Assembly (NCBI GenBank): GCA_039111475.1 | Contig: JBCCIP010000008.1 | Coordinates: forward strand, 79,449 to 143,448 | Source of the DNA: JAUIET01 sp039111475 | Lineage (GTDB): Bacteria; Pseudomonadota; Gammaproteobacteria; Pseudomonadales; JAUIET01 | Direction of reading: 5' to 3' | Length of the DNA stretch: 64,000 bases | In this document: in pieces, positions 53,474 through 61,845 of the stretch | Position numbering within the stretch: the first letter of the stretch is position 1 | Layout of the letters: each line of letters starts with the position of its first letter | Position numbers and translations under genes: made by a program | The notes under the pieces: generated by a model | The model's database searches: none | What the model was told of the DNA's origin: nothing | The model's input: only the letters and a program-made list of their open reading frames with translations

Positions 53474-53734
53474 ATGGCGAATGAAACGATGACTGGCCTG
53501 GCTTTAGCTATCGTTGCCGCGTGCATTACCCATGTTGGCGTTCGTCATGCATCGGGCGCGGTTCGCTGGTGGCTTGTAGTACTGTCATTTGCACTTCTTG
53601 GCGCTTCCTTTTACTGCAATCACAGTTTCGGCGGATTCTGGTCTGGCGTTTACACCTTGGTGGCGGTGTATTTTTTGACGTGTACTTTGACACCATGGCT
53701 TGCGCTGCTTTTGAAGGCTCGACATGCTCGCTAG
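53474..53734 (+). CDS. Small membrane protein, first gene of the second PepSY operon
   Basis: 86 residues, three hydrophobic helices (LALAIVAACITHVGV; WLVVLSFALLGASFYC; YTLVAVYFLTCTLTP). It starts at ATG 53474, with possibly ATG 53489. It overlaps the next gene by 11 nt. It may correspond to the DUF3325-like partner of PepSY genes, but I do not recognise the family with certainty. Fur box 3 is directly upstream. Confidence 0.72.
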   Translation: MANETMTGLALAIVAACITHVGVRHASGAVRWWLVVLSFALLGASFYCNHSFGGFWSGVYTLVAVYFLTCTLTPWLALLLKARHAR

Positions 53735-53987
53735 GTCATTGGTTGCAGTCATACTGTCTATTCCAGCCACTACGGCCATCATCGGCCTGTTTATAGCGCT
53801 GACTCCCACACAGCATTGGATTCTGCCATCGCTGCTGATGGCTTTTCCTGTCTGGATTGGCTTGGCCTGTGCCAGTTATCAATTGTCTCGTGCACGCACA
53901 GCGGCTGGCTTACTACTGTCGATCTCAATTCTCGGTACCGCAGCGATCGCACTGTTGAAAGCCCTGGGGTGGACGACAACTGTATGA
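53724..53987 (+). CDS. Small membrane protein, second gene of the PepSY operon (DUF3649-like)
   Basis: 87 residues, hydrophobic nearly throughout (SLVAVILSIPATTAIIGLFI; SLLMAFPVWIGLACASYQL; AAGLLLSISILGTAAIAL). Its position before a PepSY gene mirrors the 48791 gene before the 49084 gene. It ends in a 4-nt overlap with the PepSY start (ATGA). Function unknown. Confidence 0.72.
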   Translation: MLARSLVAVILSIPATTAIIGLFIALTPTQHWILPSLLMAFPVWIGLACASYQLSRARTAAGLLLSISILGTAAIALLKALGWTTTV

Positions 53988-55609
53988 AACCCACAACCAT
54001 CAAAACCTTCCTGGACGTACACACCTGGACAGGGTTGGGCGCAGGCCTTGCGCTGTTTATCGCTTTCTATACCGGCGCAATCACCGTATTCACTCATGAA
54101 TTGGACATCTGGGATCAATACTCAGTGCCAGCGCATTCTGAGCAGAACTATGCGATGGCCGAAGAATTATTACAACGCGTTCTATCCGCTGAGCCGGCCT
54201 CGGCGGAGAGCTTGCGACTCGAACTTTCCAGCGAGGATCATCCCGGGAACATTGCTCGCTGGTATCAGCGATTGGAGGACGGCAGCTACACGTCGCACGA
54301 ATTTCGCTTAACCGGTGAAGATACACTGGACACTGCCCCTAACTCGTCGAATCTGGCAGGGTTTATTTATGTGTTGCACTATACGGCGGGCTTGCCCTCA
54401 AGTTTCGGACTGTATGTTCTAGGTATTATTTGCGTTATCTATGGCATCGCACTGGTGTCAGGGCTGATTGTTTTTCTCCCAAACATGATGAAAGACCTGT
54501 TTGTTGTGCGATCTGGACACAACAAGAAAAGGTTCTGGCTGGACGCCCATAATGTGGTTGGTGTGATGTCATTACCCTGGCACATCATGTTTGCCTGGAG
54601 CAGCGCATTACTAGCGATCGGTGTTTTCCTATTGGCACCATTCCAGTGGATGGTATTTGACGATGATCTTATGCCAATCGTGGGCCCCGAGCTCGGTCGC
54701 ATTTCTACCCTTGCGCCATCTGGGAATAACGCCCCTATGCTAAGTGTTAGTGAGATAGTACACATCACGCAAAAAGAAGTACCTGGTTTGGAGCCAACTC
54801 AGCTTCGCTACAGTCATGCTGGCGATGCCAATGCGACTGTCAGGGTGATCGGAAAAACGCGTACAGAAAACCTGGATCCCTGGGCCTCGTTGATACTGAA
54901 AGCCAATAATGGTGACATATTAAATGTGAGCCACCCTGACAATAAATCGCCAGGTGCCACTTTCTACGATGGACTGGTAGCACTTCACTTTGTGAGCTTT
55001 GGCGGCTATCTGGCCAAGTGGGTGTACCTTTTACTCGGACTTGCCGGTGCGTTCCTGTTCTATTCAGGCAACCTGCTGTGGATTGAGTCGCGGCGTAAGC
55101 GCCGCAAGCTTGAGCAACTGCGCAGTACAGTGTTCCTGGCGCGCTTGAACAGTGGTGTCTGTATCGGTTGTATGGCCGGTGTTTCGGCCGCCTTTTTGAC
55201 AAGCCGCGGGCTGTCTGGCTTTGCCGAGCGCGCCAACATGATGGAACTGAGTTACTATCTGGTTTTCTTCGCCAGTATACTTTGGAGCTTTCTGCGACCC
55301 GTTGCTGTTGGCACCCGTGAACTTTTGTTAGTGTGTGGCATGCTTACACTAGCAATTCCAATCTTTGATGCGTTGTTCCTGGATACGTCAGCCGTTGGCT
55401 ATGCCATTGCCGGCCACTGGATAGTGTTAGTCACCGATATTGTGGCCATTTTAGCAGCCGCTGCGTTTTTCTGGATTGCCAATACAGTGAACAAGCGCGC
55501 TAAATATGGCGATCCTAACAGCGTATGGTCATCATCTTCGCACGGCGCGCGCGCCGACCAATTACAGGCACCCACAAGCGAGATAACTAACACCCCCGTT
55601 CAGCACTAG
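53984..55609 (+). CDS. PepSY-associated membrane protein, probable ferric-siderophore reductase (second copy)
   Basis: 541 residues from the ATG at 53984 (MKPTTIKTFLDVHTWTGLGA, 4-nt overlap with the gene before). Helices and His pattern are those of the 49084 protein: VHTWTGLGAGLALFIAFYTG, VLHYTAGLPSSFGLYV, LDAHNVVGVMSLPWHIMFAW, ALHFVSFGGYLAKWVYLLLG. The middle segment contains a PepSY-like domain. The longer frame to 53816 overlaps two genes and is rejected. Fur-controlled, likely paired with the TonB receptor at 55641. Confidence 0.9.
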   Translation: MKPTTIKTFLDVHTWTGLGAGLALFIAFYTGAITVFTHELDIWDQYSVPAHSEQNYAMAEELLQRVLSAEPASAESLRLELSSEDHPGNIARWYQRLEDGSYTSHEFRLTGEDTLDTAPNSSNLAGFIYVLHYTAGLPSSFGLYVLGIICVIYGIALVSGLIVFLPNMMKDLFVVRSGHNKKRFWLDAHNVVGVMSLPWHIMFAWSSALLAIGVFLLAPFQWMVFDDDLMPIVGPELGRISTLAPSGNNAPMLSVSEIVHITQKEVPGLEPTQLRYSHAGDANATVRVIGKTRTENLDPWASLILKANNGDILNVSHPDNKSPGATFYDGLVALHFVSFGGYLAKWVYLLLGLAGAFLFYSGNLLWIESRRKRRKLEQLRSTVFLARLNSGVCIGCMAGVSAAFLTSRGLSGFAERANMMELSYYLVFFASILWSFLRPVAVGTRELLLVCGMLTLAIPIFDALFLDTSAVGYAIAGHWIVLVTDIVAILAAAAFFWIANTVNKRAKYGDPNSVWSSSSHGARADQLQAPTSEITNTPVQH

Positions 55610-55640
55610 CACAAGAGCTCTGCGATCGCCTAATACCGTA

Positions 55641-57863
55641 TCAAATGTTGAACTCAAGCGTGAGGGACAAGGCACGTCCAGGTGCGCCCGCAACACGAGG
55701 AGCGAAAAACACATTATTGGAATAACTTTGACTACTTGGTGCAAGATAGGCTTTATCAAATACGTTGGTTATCTGCACTCCGAATGACCCTAGGCCAATC
55801 TTATAGTCCAGCCCCAAATCCAATACCTCGTAGCCTCTCACCTCCCATACATCTATCTCGTCATTAAGCGCTTCATCACGATCACCAATGACAAGCGCAA
55901 GAAAGTTAAATGACAGCGCTTGGTTCAATTGGTAATCACCCGCGAAGGTCAATTTCCACGGCTGTACATCAAGCCCAGACTGATGCACGTAGCCCCCAGG
56001 ACCATCACCGTCTGGATCAAACTTTGCTGTGATAATGCCAAAATTGCTGTGAATCTGCAGTTTCTCGGTAGCTTGCCAGTCGACGGTAAACTCAAGCCCA
56101 TAGTTTCGTTCTGGCGAACGATTGTAGCTTCCAAGCCCGGTTTGTTGGTCGTACAAAAAATTCTGCCCGAATTCCGATTCAGAATAATACGCCGCCGCGG
56201 TGTAGCGAATAGCACCCATCGCCCCACGCAACCCGAATTCAAAGTTGTCAACAATCTGCGGTTCTATCGCCCTGTTGCTGGTCAGTGGCTCGTCAGGCGG
56301 AACCAGATTAGACACCTGCGACAAACTTGGAATCTCGAAGCCTTCCGCGTAATTGGCAAACAGCGTGAGGGAATCATTTACGTCGAACGTTAGACCCAGG
56401 TTGTAAGCAATGCCATCATCCTCGCCGCTACCACCTTGGCGTGTAATCTGAGCGAAATCAAACAGTCGTAATCCCGGGCCGATGGTGAATTCGGCGTCCT
56501 CACGACGCAAACCGCCACTGAGTCGCAGCCGATTGCTGAACCCGTAGTCGAACTGGACAAACAAGCCCAATGTTTTTAACTCGAATGGATAGAGAAATAA
56601 ACCGTTGCCCACCGGTTGGTTGATTACTCGATCTTCAGGGTCACGATTACCCAGGTCATAAACAAATGCATCCGCTTCTCGCGTTTGCTGTTCATAATCC
56701 GAACCGAACATCACAGTAAGACGATCGGTAATCTCTCTACTGAGCTGCGCTCGAATGCCATCGCTCTTATCGGTTTTGACATTCTGATAGTTACTTACGC
56801 CAAACAATTCGAAACCAAAATCCACCAGTGGCTCAATGATTTCATCCTTGCGCCCGTAATATTGCAGGCGCAGTTGATTCCCCAGTACATCTCTGTGCTC
56901 GTAGCTAAGACTGTAAAGGCTCTTTTCGTCAACCGGCTGGTATGGACCTACATAGGTAAAACGTCTGTCCTCATCAGTCTCGACACCAATCGCAAAAAGA
57001 TCATCAGTGATTTCGACCTCAAAGTTACGGTCTTCGAATTCTTTATCCACCAAACTGTAGGAAAACTCAATTCGTTGTTGCTCATCGGGTTCAAAACCGA
57101 GCTTTACGAAATAACTCGTGTCATCTGCATACCCGTAATAAACAGGATTAGCGAGATCGCTGTTGCCATCAAACACGCCGTTTTGCGAGTCGTAGCTAAG
57201 CGACGCAAGATAGTCCACTTTGCCAAGATCACCAGCCACGCGAGCGCCCGTTCGCCAACTCAGTGAGTCCCGGCCAAGCACCTTACTCACACCTGGGTAG
57301 ACCGTAACGGATTGACGCAGATTGAATTCAACCGCTTTATCTTCAGGCGCTTGGTATGTAAAAAACTGAATTACGCCACCGGTACCACCCGCACCGTAGA
57401 GAGATGTTGGCCCATACAAAACCTCGACACGACTGACCAATCCCGTGTCAAACTTCACCAAGGGACCCTGTAAAAAACCGGCACCGCCATTGAATGCAAG
57501 CGGAATTCCATCAATTAAATACAGTGGTTCACGGCCACGAAGTGTTTGAGTACGCAACTGATCAATGTGCGAAGGCGCTCCAAAGCCAGGCACTCTTGCA
57601 CCCAGTGCATTGGCGATATTTGACGATTTCGCTAGTTCCAACGCCAGCTCTTTCTGGTCAAGGGTGATCACCGAGCGTGAAATCTCGTTGATCGGTTGTT
57701 CGCGACGTGTCGCAGTGACTATCACCTGCTCCATCACACCCTGTCCGCCGGCTTGTGCAAATACCGACGGACTAGCGCCAACAAGCAGACAAATAGAAAG
57801 TCCTACCACCTCTAGTGGCTTCAGACGCTCGCTATGTGTTGATGGCAGCGGCCAATTCTCCAT
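55641..57863 (-). CDS. TonB-dependent receptor (second)
   Basis: 740 residues. A signal peptide ends near SVFAQA, then a TonB box EQVIVTATRRE. Plug motifs: SNIANALGARVPGFGAPSHI, QTLRGREPLYLIDGIPLAFN, RVEVLYGPTSLYGAGGTGGV. The barrel is complete; the last residue is not Phe or Trp (SLTLEFNI), which is less usual. A Fur box lies just upstream. Ligand unknown, presumably another siderophore or heme-like iron source. Confidence 0.93.
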   Translation of the reverse strand: MENWPLPSTHSERLKPLEVVGLSICLLVGASPSVFAQAGGQGVMEQVIVTATRREQPINEISRSVITLDQKELALELAKSSNIANALGARVPGFGAPSHIDQLRTQTLRGREPLYLIDGIPLAFNGGAGFLQGPLVKFDTGLVSRVEVLYGPTSLYGAGGTGGVIQFFTYQAPEDKAVEFNLRQSVTVYPGVSKVLGRDSLSWRTGARVAGDLGKVDYLASLSYDSQNGVFDGNSDLANPVYYGYADDTSYFVKLGFEPDEQQRIEFSYSLVDKEFEDRNFEVEITDDLFAIGVETDEDRRFTYVGPYQPVDEKSLYSLSYEHRDVLGNQLRLQYYGRKDEIIEPLVDFGFELFGVSNYQNVKTDKSDGIRAQLSREITDRLTVMFGSDYEQQTREADAFVYDLGNRDPEDRVINQPVGNGLFLYPFELKTLGLFVQFDYGFSNRLRLSGGLRREDAEFTIGPGLRLFDFAQITRQGGSGEDDGIAYNLGLTFDVNDSLTLFANYAEGFEIPSLSQVSNLVPPDEPLTSNRAIEPQIVDNFEFGLRGAMGAIRYTAAAYYSESEFGQNFLYDQQTGLGSYNRSPERNYGLEFTVDWQATEKLQIHSNFGIITAKFDPDGDGPGGYVHQSGLDVQPWKLTFAGDYQLNQALSFNFLALVIGDRDEALNDEIDVWEVRGYEVLDLGLDYKIGLGSFGVQITNVFDKAYLAPSSQSYSNNVFFAPRVAGAPGRALSLTLEFNI

Positions 57864-57892
57864 TAATTACGCCCTATTTTAAAATAACTTAT

Positions 57893-57912
57893 TGCAAATA
57901 ATTCTCATTACT
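57893..57912. promoter_or_regulatory. Fur box 4
   Basis: TGCAAATAATTCTCATTACT, 30-50 bases upstream of the minus-strand TonB receptor start at 57863. Its reverse complement shares 17 identical contiguous bases with Fur box 5. Confidence 0.75.
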
Positions 57913-57990
57913 ACTTATTATACTACTACTGCGTGCCGGCTAGCCAGAGGTGGATTTTGAAACCAAGGTTCGTTTCTTTATTACAAGTCT

Positions 57991-58326
57991 GTGGACAATA
58001 GCGTGTTAATTGCATTGACTGTTTTCTTGAGCTATCTGAGCTCATCCGCTCTTTGGGCGGCACTGGACAACGCGCCGTCACTTAGAACTTCGGTCTCACG
58101 GCGGCAACTACGCAGCGCGGAAGTTGTCATTGCCTGCATGTTTTTCTTCGTCGCATTGTGCATTCAGATAAACCACTTTGGCTTACAGCGCGGTGTCGCA
58201 ACCGGCCTGGCGCTGTTCACCCTTGTCAGTGCAGCAAACTTTGCACTGGCCATACTCTCGAAGAAGTTACACATTGCTATTGCCGCACTATTAGCAGTCT
58301 TTACCTTGGGAATGCTTCTTCGTTAA
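57991..58326 (+). CDS. Small membrane protein, DUF3325-like
   Basis: 111 residues, starting at GTG 57991. Four hydrophobic segments: VLIALTVFLSYLSSSALWAA, VVIACMFFFVALCIQI, ATGLALFTLVSAANFALAI, AIAALLAVFTLGMLL. The first segment and the downstream Arg-rich loop recall DUF3325. It lies divergent from the TonB receptor at 55641, next to Fur box 4, so it is probably iron-regulated. Function unknown. Confidence 0.72.
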   Translation: MDNSVLIALTVFLSYLSSSALWAALDNAPSLRTSVSRRQLRSAEVVIACMFFFVALCIQINHFGLQRGVATGLALFTLVSAANFALAILSKKLHIAIAALLAVFTLGMLLR

Positions 58327-58392
58327 CTAAGACAATCTTCTGTCAATCGGTGCTGCTATTTAAACTTCCTTTATTTCAAACACTTTTATTGT

Positions 58393-58412
58393 AAATGAGA
58401 ATTATTTGCAAT
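58393..58412. promoter_or_regulatory. Fur box 5
   Basis: AATGAGAATTATTTGCA is the same 17-base sequence as in Fur box 4 but on the other strand. It sits about 83 bases upstream of the AP2-domain/DUF6607 operon. Confidence 0.75.
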
Positions 58413-58494
58413 AAAATACAAACCAATATAACAAAATCGCTCACAGAGCCCGGGAGGAAATCCTTAGCTGTTTAGCATTGGAAGGAGAGGTAGT

Positions 58495-59067
58495 ATGAAC
58501 TCGGCCGTTAAAGGCATCGCTTTTGATACACAGAAGCAATATGGTATTACGCGGATCGATGACTCGGTGTATCGCACCCATGCATGGCGAGTGAGCTTAA
58601 GACGGCGCGGCAAAATGTTTGTTAAAAACTTTGCTGATAAAAAGTTCGGCGGCAAGAAAAGTGCCTTACTGGAAGCCATCAAATATCGCAATTGCATAGT
58701 CAGTAAATACCCACCAATCACTCGCAAGGAATGCGCTGCAATTAAACGTAGAAACAATCGCTCTGGTGTGCCGGGTGTTTACACCTACTCAAAAACATCG
58801 GTAAGAAAAGACGGCAGTATTAACGAACATTGGTACTGGGAAGCAAGCTGGCCTACTGAGCTCGGAGAAAGCGGTCGTATTGCGTTTTCAACGCGAACCT
58901 ACGGCGAGGAAAGGGCTAGACTATTGGCCATGTCTGCGCGCCGACAGGGGCTGGCAAAAGTGCAAGGGTTTTTCTGGAAATGCCAGCTAACACCGAAAAG
59001 CAAAAAGCTGTTTCGCCAACTGATTGCGGCCGAGTATGATGCGACGCTGAAGGAAAGTAGTGTATGA
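58495..59067 (+). CDS. Bacterial AP2-domain protein (two AP2-like repeats)
   Basis: 190 residues with a strong ribosome site (GGAAGGAGAGG) before ATG 58495. Two AP2/ERF-like segments can be traced: YRTHAWRVSLRRRGKMFVKN with a following FGGKKSALLEAIKYRN, and NNRSGVPGVYTYSKTSVRKD with YWEASWPTELGESGR then FSTRTYGEERARLLA. Bacterial AP2 domains are usually attached to HNH nucleases or stand alone as DNA-binding proteins. It is basic, which fits DNA binding. It lies behind Fur box 5 and overlaps the DUF6607 gene by 4 nt. Its task in an iron operon is unclear. Confidence 0.68.
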   Translation: MNSAVKGIAFDTQKQYGITRIDDSVYRTHAWRVSLRRRGKMFVKNFADKKFGGKKSALLEAIKYRNCIVSKYPPITRKECAAIKRRNNRSGVPGVYTYSKTSVRKDGSINEHWYWEASWPTELGESGRIAFSTRTYGEERARLLAMSARRQGLAKVQGFFWKCQLTPKSKKLFRQLIAAEYDATLKESSV

Positions 59068-60197
59068 ATAGTTTGGTTTTTCGCCGAGACTTACTCCGGA
59101 TCGTTACGGTCTTCTCGCTATTGATTGGTCCACCGACGACTGTTGCCGACCAATCACAGGCTGAACAACGCCGCTATACCTATTCATGGCTGTTCACTGA
59201 TGGCACCGACATGAAACCTCGCGGTGGAACAACAAAAGGCGCAGCCATCACGCTGGCTGGCACTGGAAAGCAATGGCAGGCACTACAAAATGAGAAACGT
59301 GCTGGTTTCAACAAAGATCGGCTCGCCATTCTTTCATTGGCCGGCCAATATCGTGCAACCTTCGATTTTATTGAAACAGTGGGGTTCACAGACGGCTATC
59401 GGCCCGGCAAGCCTTATCAAACCTGGGGCACCGAATTGGTTAAGGTCATCGAAGATAGCCCGAAATTCATCAGCCTACAGCATATCCTGGTGATGTACTT
59501 TATGCGTGATGATGGCTCAAAGAGTGAACCAGTGGTGATGAAGCACTGGCGACAAGACTGGACCTATGAGGACCGTGATTTGCATGTGTATCAAGGCGAT
59601 CAGCAATGGAAACATCAACGCATAAGTCGATCAGCTGCCAAGGGCAACTGGACGCAAACTGTGTTTCAGGTGGATGATTCTCCTCGCTACGAGGCGTATG
59701 GTCGGTGGGTTCACACGAGCAACAATTCACACTGGCGCAGTTCGCTGACGGCGCGTCCGTTGCCCCGACGGGAATTCAGTGTGCGCAGCGATTACAGCGT
59801 GTTGGAGGCAGTCAACCGTATCACGATCACACCAACCGGTTGGGTGATGGAAGAGGATAACCTAAAAACCAAGCTGTTGGAAAACGGTCACCGGGAGTAT
59901 CTGGCGCGCGAGGCGGGCATTACCCGCTATGAGCGCATCGAAGACAAGCTTGAGGCTGGCAATAATTATTGGGTAAGAACACAGGATTATTGGGCGGCCG
60001 TGCGCTCAGCATGGTCCGATGTGTACCAACAGCACAGACGTTTCGCGGTGTCTAAATCGTCAAACGATAAGCCTTTGTTTCAGCTAATGTTTGAAAATGC
60101 CGACGAATATACCAAGCTCGACAATGATAACCAACGCAGTTCACACATCGATGAAACAGTAAGAGAGTTACATCAATACGTGAAACATCGCTTTTAG
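59064..60197 (+). CDS. DUF6607 secreted protein
   Basis: 377 residues. A signal-like N-terminus (LLRIVTVFSLLIGPPTTVADQ) precedes text I associate with DUF6607: AGQYRATFDFIETVGF, LQHILVM, MKHWRQDWTYED, WTQTVFQVDDSPRYEAYGRW, RPLPRREFSVRSDY. The family is found beside TonB receptors and iron genes, but its function is not known. It starts in a 4-nt overlap with the AP2-like gene (ATGA), so the two are co-translated. A membrane-attached periplasmic role is likely. Confidence 0.82.
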   Translation: MNSLVFRRDLLRIVTVFSLLIGPPTTVADQSQAEQRRYTYSWLFTDGTDMKPRGGTTKGAAITLAGTGKQWQALQNEKRAGFNKDRLAILSLAGQYRATFDFIETVGFTDGYRPGKPYQTWGTELVKVIEDSPKFISLQHILVMYFMRDDGSKSEPVVMKHWRQDWTYEDRDLHVYQGDQQWKHQRISRSAAKGNWTQTVFQVDDSPRYEAYGRWVHTSNNSHWRSSLTARPLPRREFSVRSDYSVLEAVNRITITPTGWVMEEDNLKTKLLENGHREYLAREAGITRYERIEDKLEAGNNYWVRTQDYWAAVRSAWSDVYQQHRRFAVSKSSNDKPLFQLMFENADEYTKLDNDNQRSSHIDETVRELHQYVKHRF

Positions 60198-60249
60198 AGG
60201 CGCTAAACAACTGCTGAAATGCGCAGAGCACGCCAATAATCATAGGCCA

Positions 60250-61176
60250 CTAGCGAAGAGGCAACCCCACCACCTCTGCTTGGCCCGCCGCCCCATAGAG
60301 GCGTGCTGCGCTGCCATCCACATTGTCGTCTGGATTCAGCGATGGCCACAGATCCTGTAAGTCACTCATTAGGCTTTGCAGTTGCGCAGCGACTGCCAAG
60401 GCTTGCGGATCACCGCTTAGTGCTTCAGCTCGCGACCATGCCATTGCAATCTGGGTAAAACCCCAAGCGTCTTGATACTCATGCAAATTGTCAATCACGC
60501 CATCAATAACACCAATTTCATACTCGATAGCCGCCGTACGGATCAAGCCAATAATGACGTCCACGGCCACCGCAGCATTTGTATAGTCGGCGCGCTGCTC
60601 ACATAAAGACACATTCGCTAACAAGGCCTGGTAAATATCGGTTACGGCTTCTTTTGAGTCTCGATTGAGTACGCTGCTGGTCAACGCGCTCAAATCATCG
60701 GCGAAGCCAGCGCAGCCGCGTGCTTTGAAAGCTGGCAACAATGCGGAGTAGATCTCCGCTCTTGGGTGTTTCATGTGTGTTTCGGCCAGGTCAGGCAAAT
60801 CGCGACTGTACAGGGCGTGGCCGACGCGAAGATGACCGCGAATAAGGCCAAGTTGGGTCAAATAGGCTGTATCGTCAGTGGCGTAATCCACATCGGCGCC
60901 AGCCGATCCTTCTCCTTCTCCTTCTCCTTCTCCTTCTCCTTCTCCTTCTCCTTCTCCTTCTCCTTCTCCTTCTCCTTCGCCCTCACCTTCTCCGCCCGCC
61001 TTAAGGGGCGCAGTGATCGCCCCTTCGCCGCCGGCCAAAGCGTCATTGTCGCCGTAGCCCACTGGGGTACTGCAGCCAGTCAACGGTGTTGTTACTAACC
61101 AGGTTACCGCACCAAGTGAACTCAGTGTTTTCCACTGGAAGCCGGTTTTGTCATCGGGGTGTATACTGTCGCTCAT
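60250..61176 (-). CDS. Lipoprotein with a Gly-Glu repeat linker
   Basis: 308 residues. A lipobox (TTPLTGCS) suggests a lipid anchor. Next comes a Gly-Glu dipeptide tract of about 14 pairs encoded by a tandem hexanucleotide, then a helical domain (YLTQLGLIRGHLRVGHALYS, HPRAEIYSALLPAFKARGCAG) with a Cys pair (RGCAGF, SLCEQR). I do not recognise the domain, though I associate such proteins with PiuC and iron genes. Its ATG (61174-61176) overlaps the divergent piuC start by two bases. Confidence 0.75.
   Translation of the reverse strand: MSDSIHPDDKTGFQWKTLSSLGAVTWLVTTPLTGCSTPVGYGDNDALAGGEGAITAPLKAGGEGEGEGEGEGEGEGEGEGEGEGEGEGEGSAGADVDYATDDTAYLTQLGLIRGHLRVGHALYSRDLPDLAETHMKHPRAEIYSALLPAFKARGCAGFADDLSALTSSVLNRDSKEAVTDIYQALLANVSLCEQRADYTNAAVAVDVIIGLIRTAAIEYEIGVIDGVIDNLHEYQDAWGFTQIAMAWSRAEALSGDPQALAVAAQLQSLMSDLQDLWPSLNPDDNVDGSAARLYGAAGQAEVVGLPLR
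60908..60978. repeat. Tandem hexanucleotide repeat (CCTTCT)n
   Basis: About 11.8 nearly identical units of CCTTCT on the plus strand (AGAAGG on the coding strand) encode Gly-Glu repeats of the lipoprotein. Since the unit is six bases, slippage would change linker length without a frameshift. Confidence 0.95.
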
Positions 61177-61840
61177 GATTGTATGCCTTGAAGATGTTGT
61201 TCGTTCAGCCCGTTTGGACGCAATGAGAAAACTATTAGCTAATGATGCCCTGTTTGAATCTGGTTCTCAAACCGCAGGCCGAAAAGCTAAATTGGTTAAA
61301 TCGAATCAGCAGGGTATTGCGGCCTCCGCGGAAATTTCGTCGCTGGTGGAGAAAATAAAAAGCGACCTCTCGCAACACCCCACCTTCAAGAGAATGGCGC
61401 TCCCCGCTCAGTTTGGCCGGGTATTGATTAGTCGCTATGAGGCCGGCATGTCGTACGGTAGCCACTTTGACAATGCCTTTATCGAGGGCCTGCGAACGGA
61501 TCTGTCGTTTACCGTATTTCTCAGTGAACATGACGCGTACGAGGGTGGAGAACTGGAAATTCATAGCCCAATGGGGCAGCAGGCGATTAAATTGCCGGCT
61601 GGCTGCGCAATCATCTACCCCAGTAATCAGCTTCACGCCGTGCGACCCGTCACCCGTGGTACCAGGTTGTGTGCCGTCGGTTGGCTGCAAAGCCGCGTGC
61701 GTTGTCATGAAAAGCGCCAGCTTTTGTACGATTTGGATACGACCACGGCTCACATCGAGTCTTCGCACTCGGTCGACGCTGACAAACTGCTGACACTCAA
61801 GCACATTCGAAACAATCTTGTTCGCATGTGGTCTGACTAA
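61175..61840 (+). CDS. piuC: PKHD-type Fe(II)/2-oxoglutarate hydroxylase PiuC
   Basis: 221 residues from ATG 61175 (MIVCLEDVV). Fe ligands are HxD in SYGSHFDNAF and a distal His in NQLHAVRPV, and the 2-oxoglutarate Arg follows in TRGTRLCAVGW. GRKAKLVKSNQQGIA matches the family. PiuC goes with TonB receptors (piuA) and PepSY proteins (piuB) in iron regulons. The start codon shares two bases with the start codon of the divergent lipoprotein gene. Confidence 0.92.
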   Translation: MIVCLEDVVRSARLDAMRKLLANDALFESGSQTAGRKAKLVKSNQQGIAASAEISSLVEKIKSDLSQHPTFKRMALPAQFGRVLISRYEAGMSYGSHFDNAFIEGLRTDLSFTVFLSEHDAYEGGELEIHSPMGQQAIKLPAGCAIIYPSNQLHAVRPVTRGTRLCAVGWLQSRVRCHEKRQLLYDLDTTTAHIESSHSVDADKLLTLKHIRNNLVRMWSD

Positions 61841-61845
61841 CGCCT

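Noticed and set aside
56616..57266. 216-codon plus-strand open frame
   Set aside because: It lies wholly inside the TonB receptor on the other strand; the receptor has clear plug and barrel motifs, this frame none.
60908..60978. CRISPR-like repetitive tract
   Set aside because: The unit is only six bases with no spacers; it is a coding microsatellite. No CRISPR array or cas gene was seen anywhere in the window.
60766..61098. Plus-strand frame with Phe-Ser repeats
   Set aside because: It is a shadow of the hexanucleotide tract of the lipoprotein gene; the minus-strand reading has a lipobox and a folded domain.
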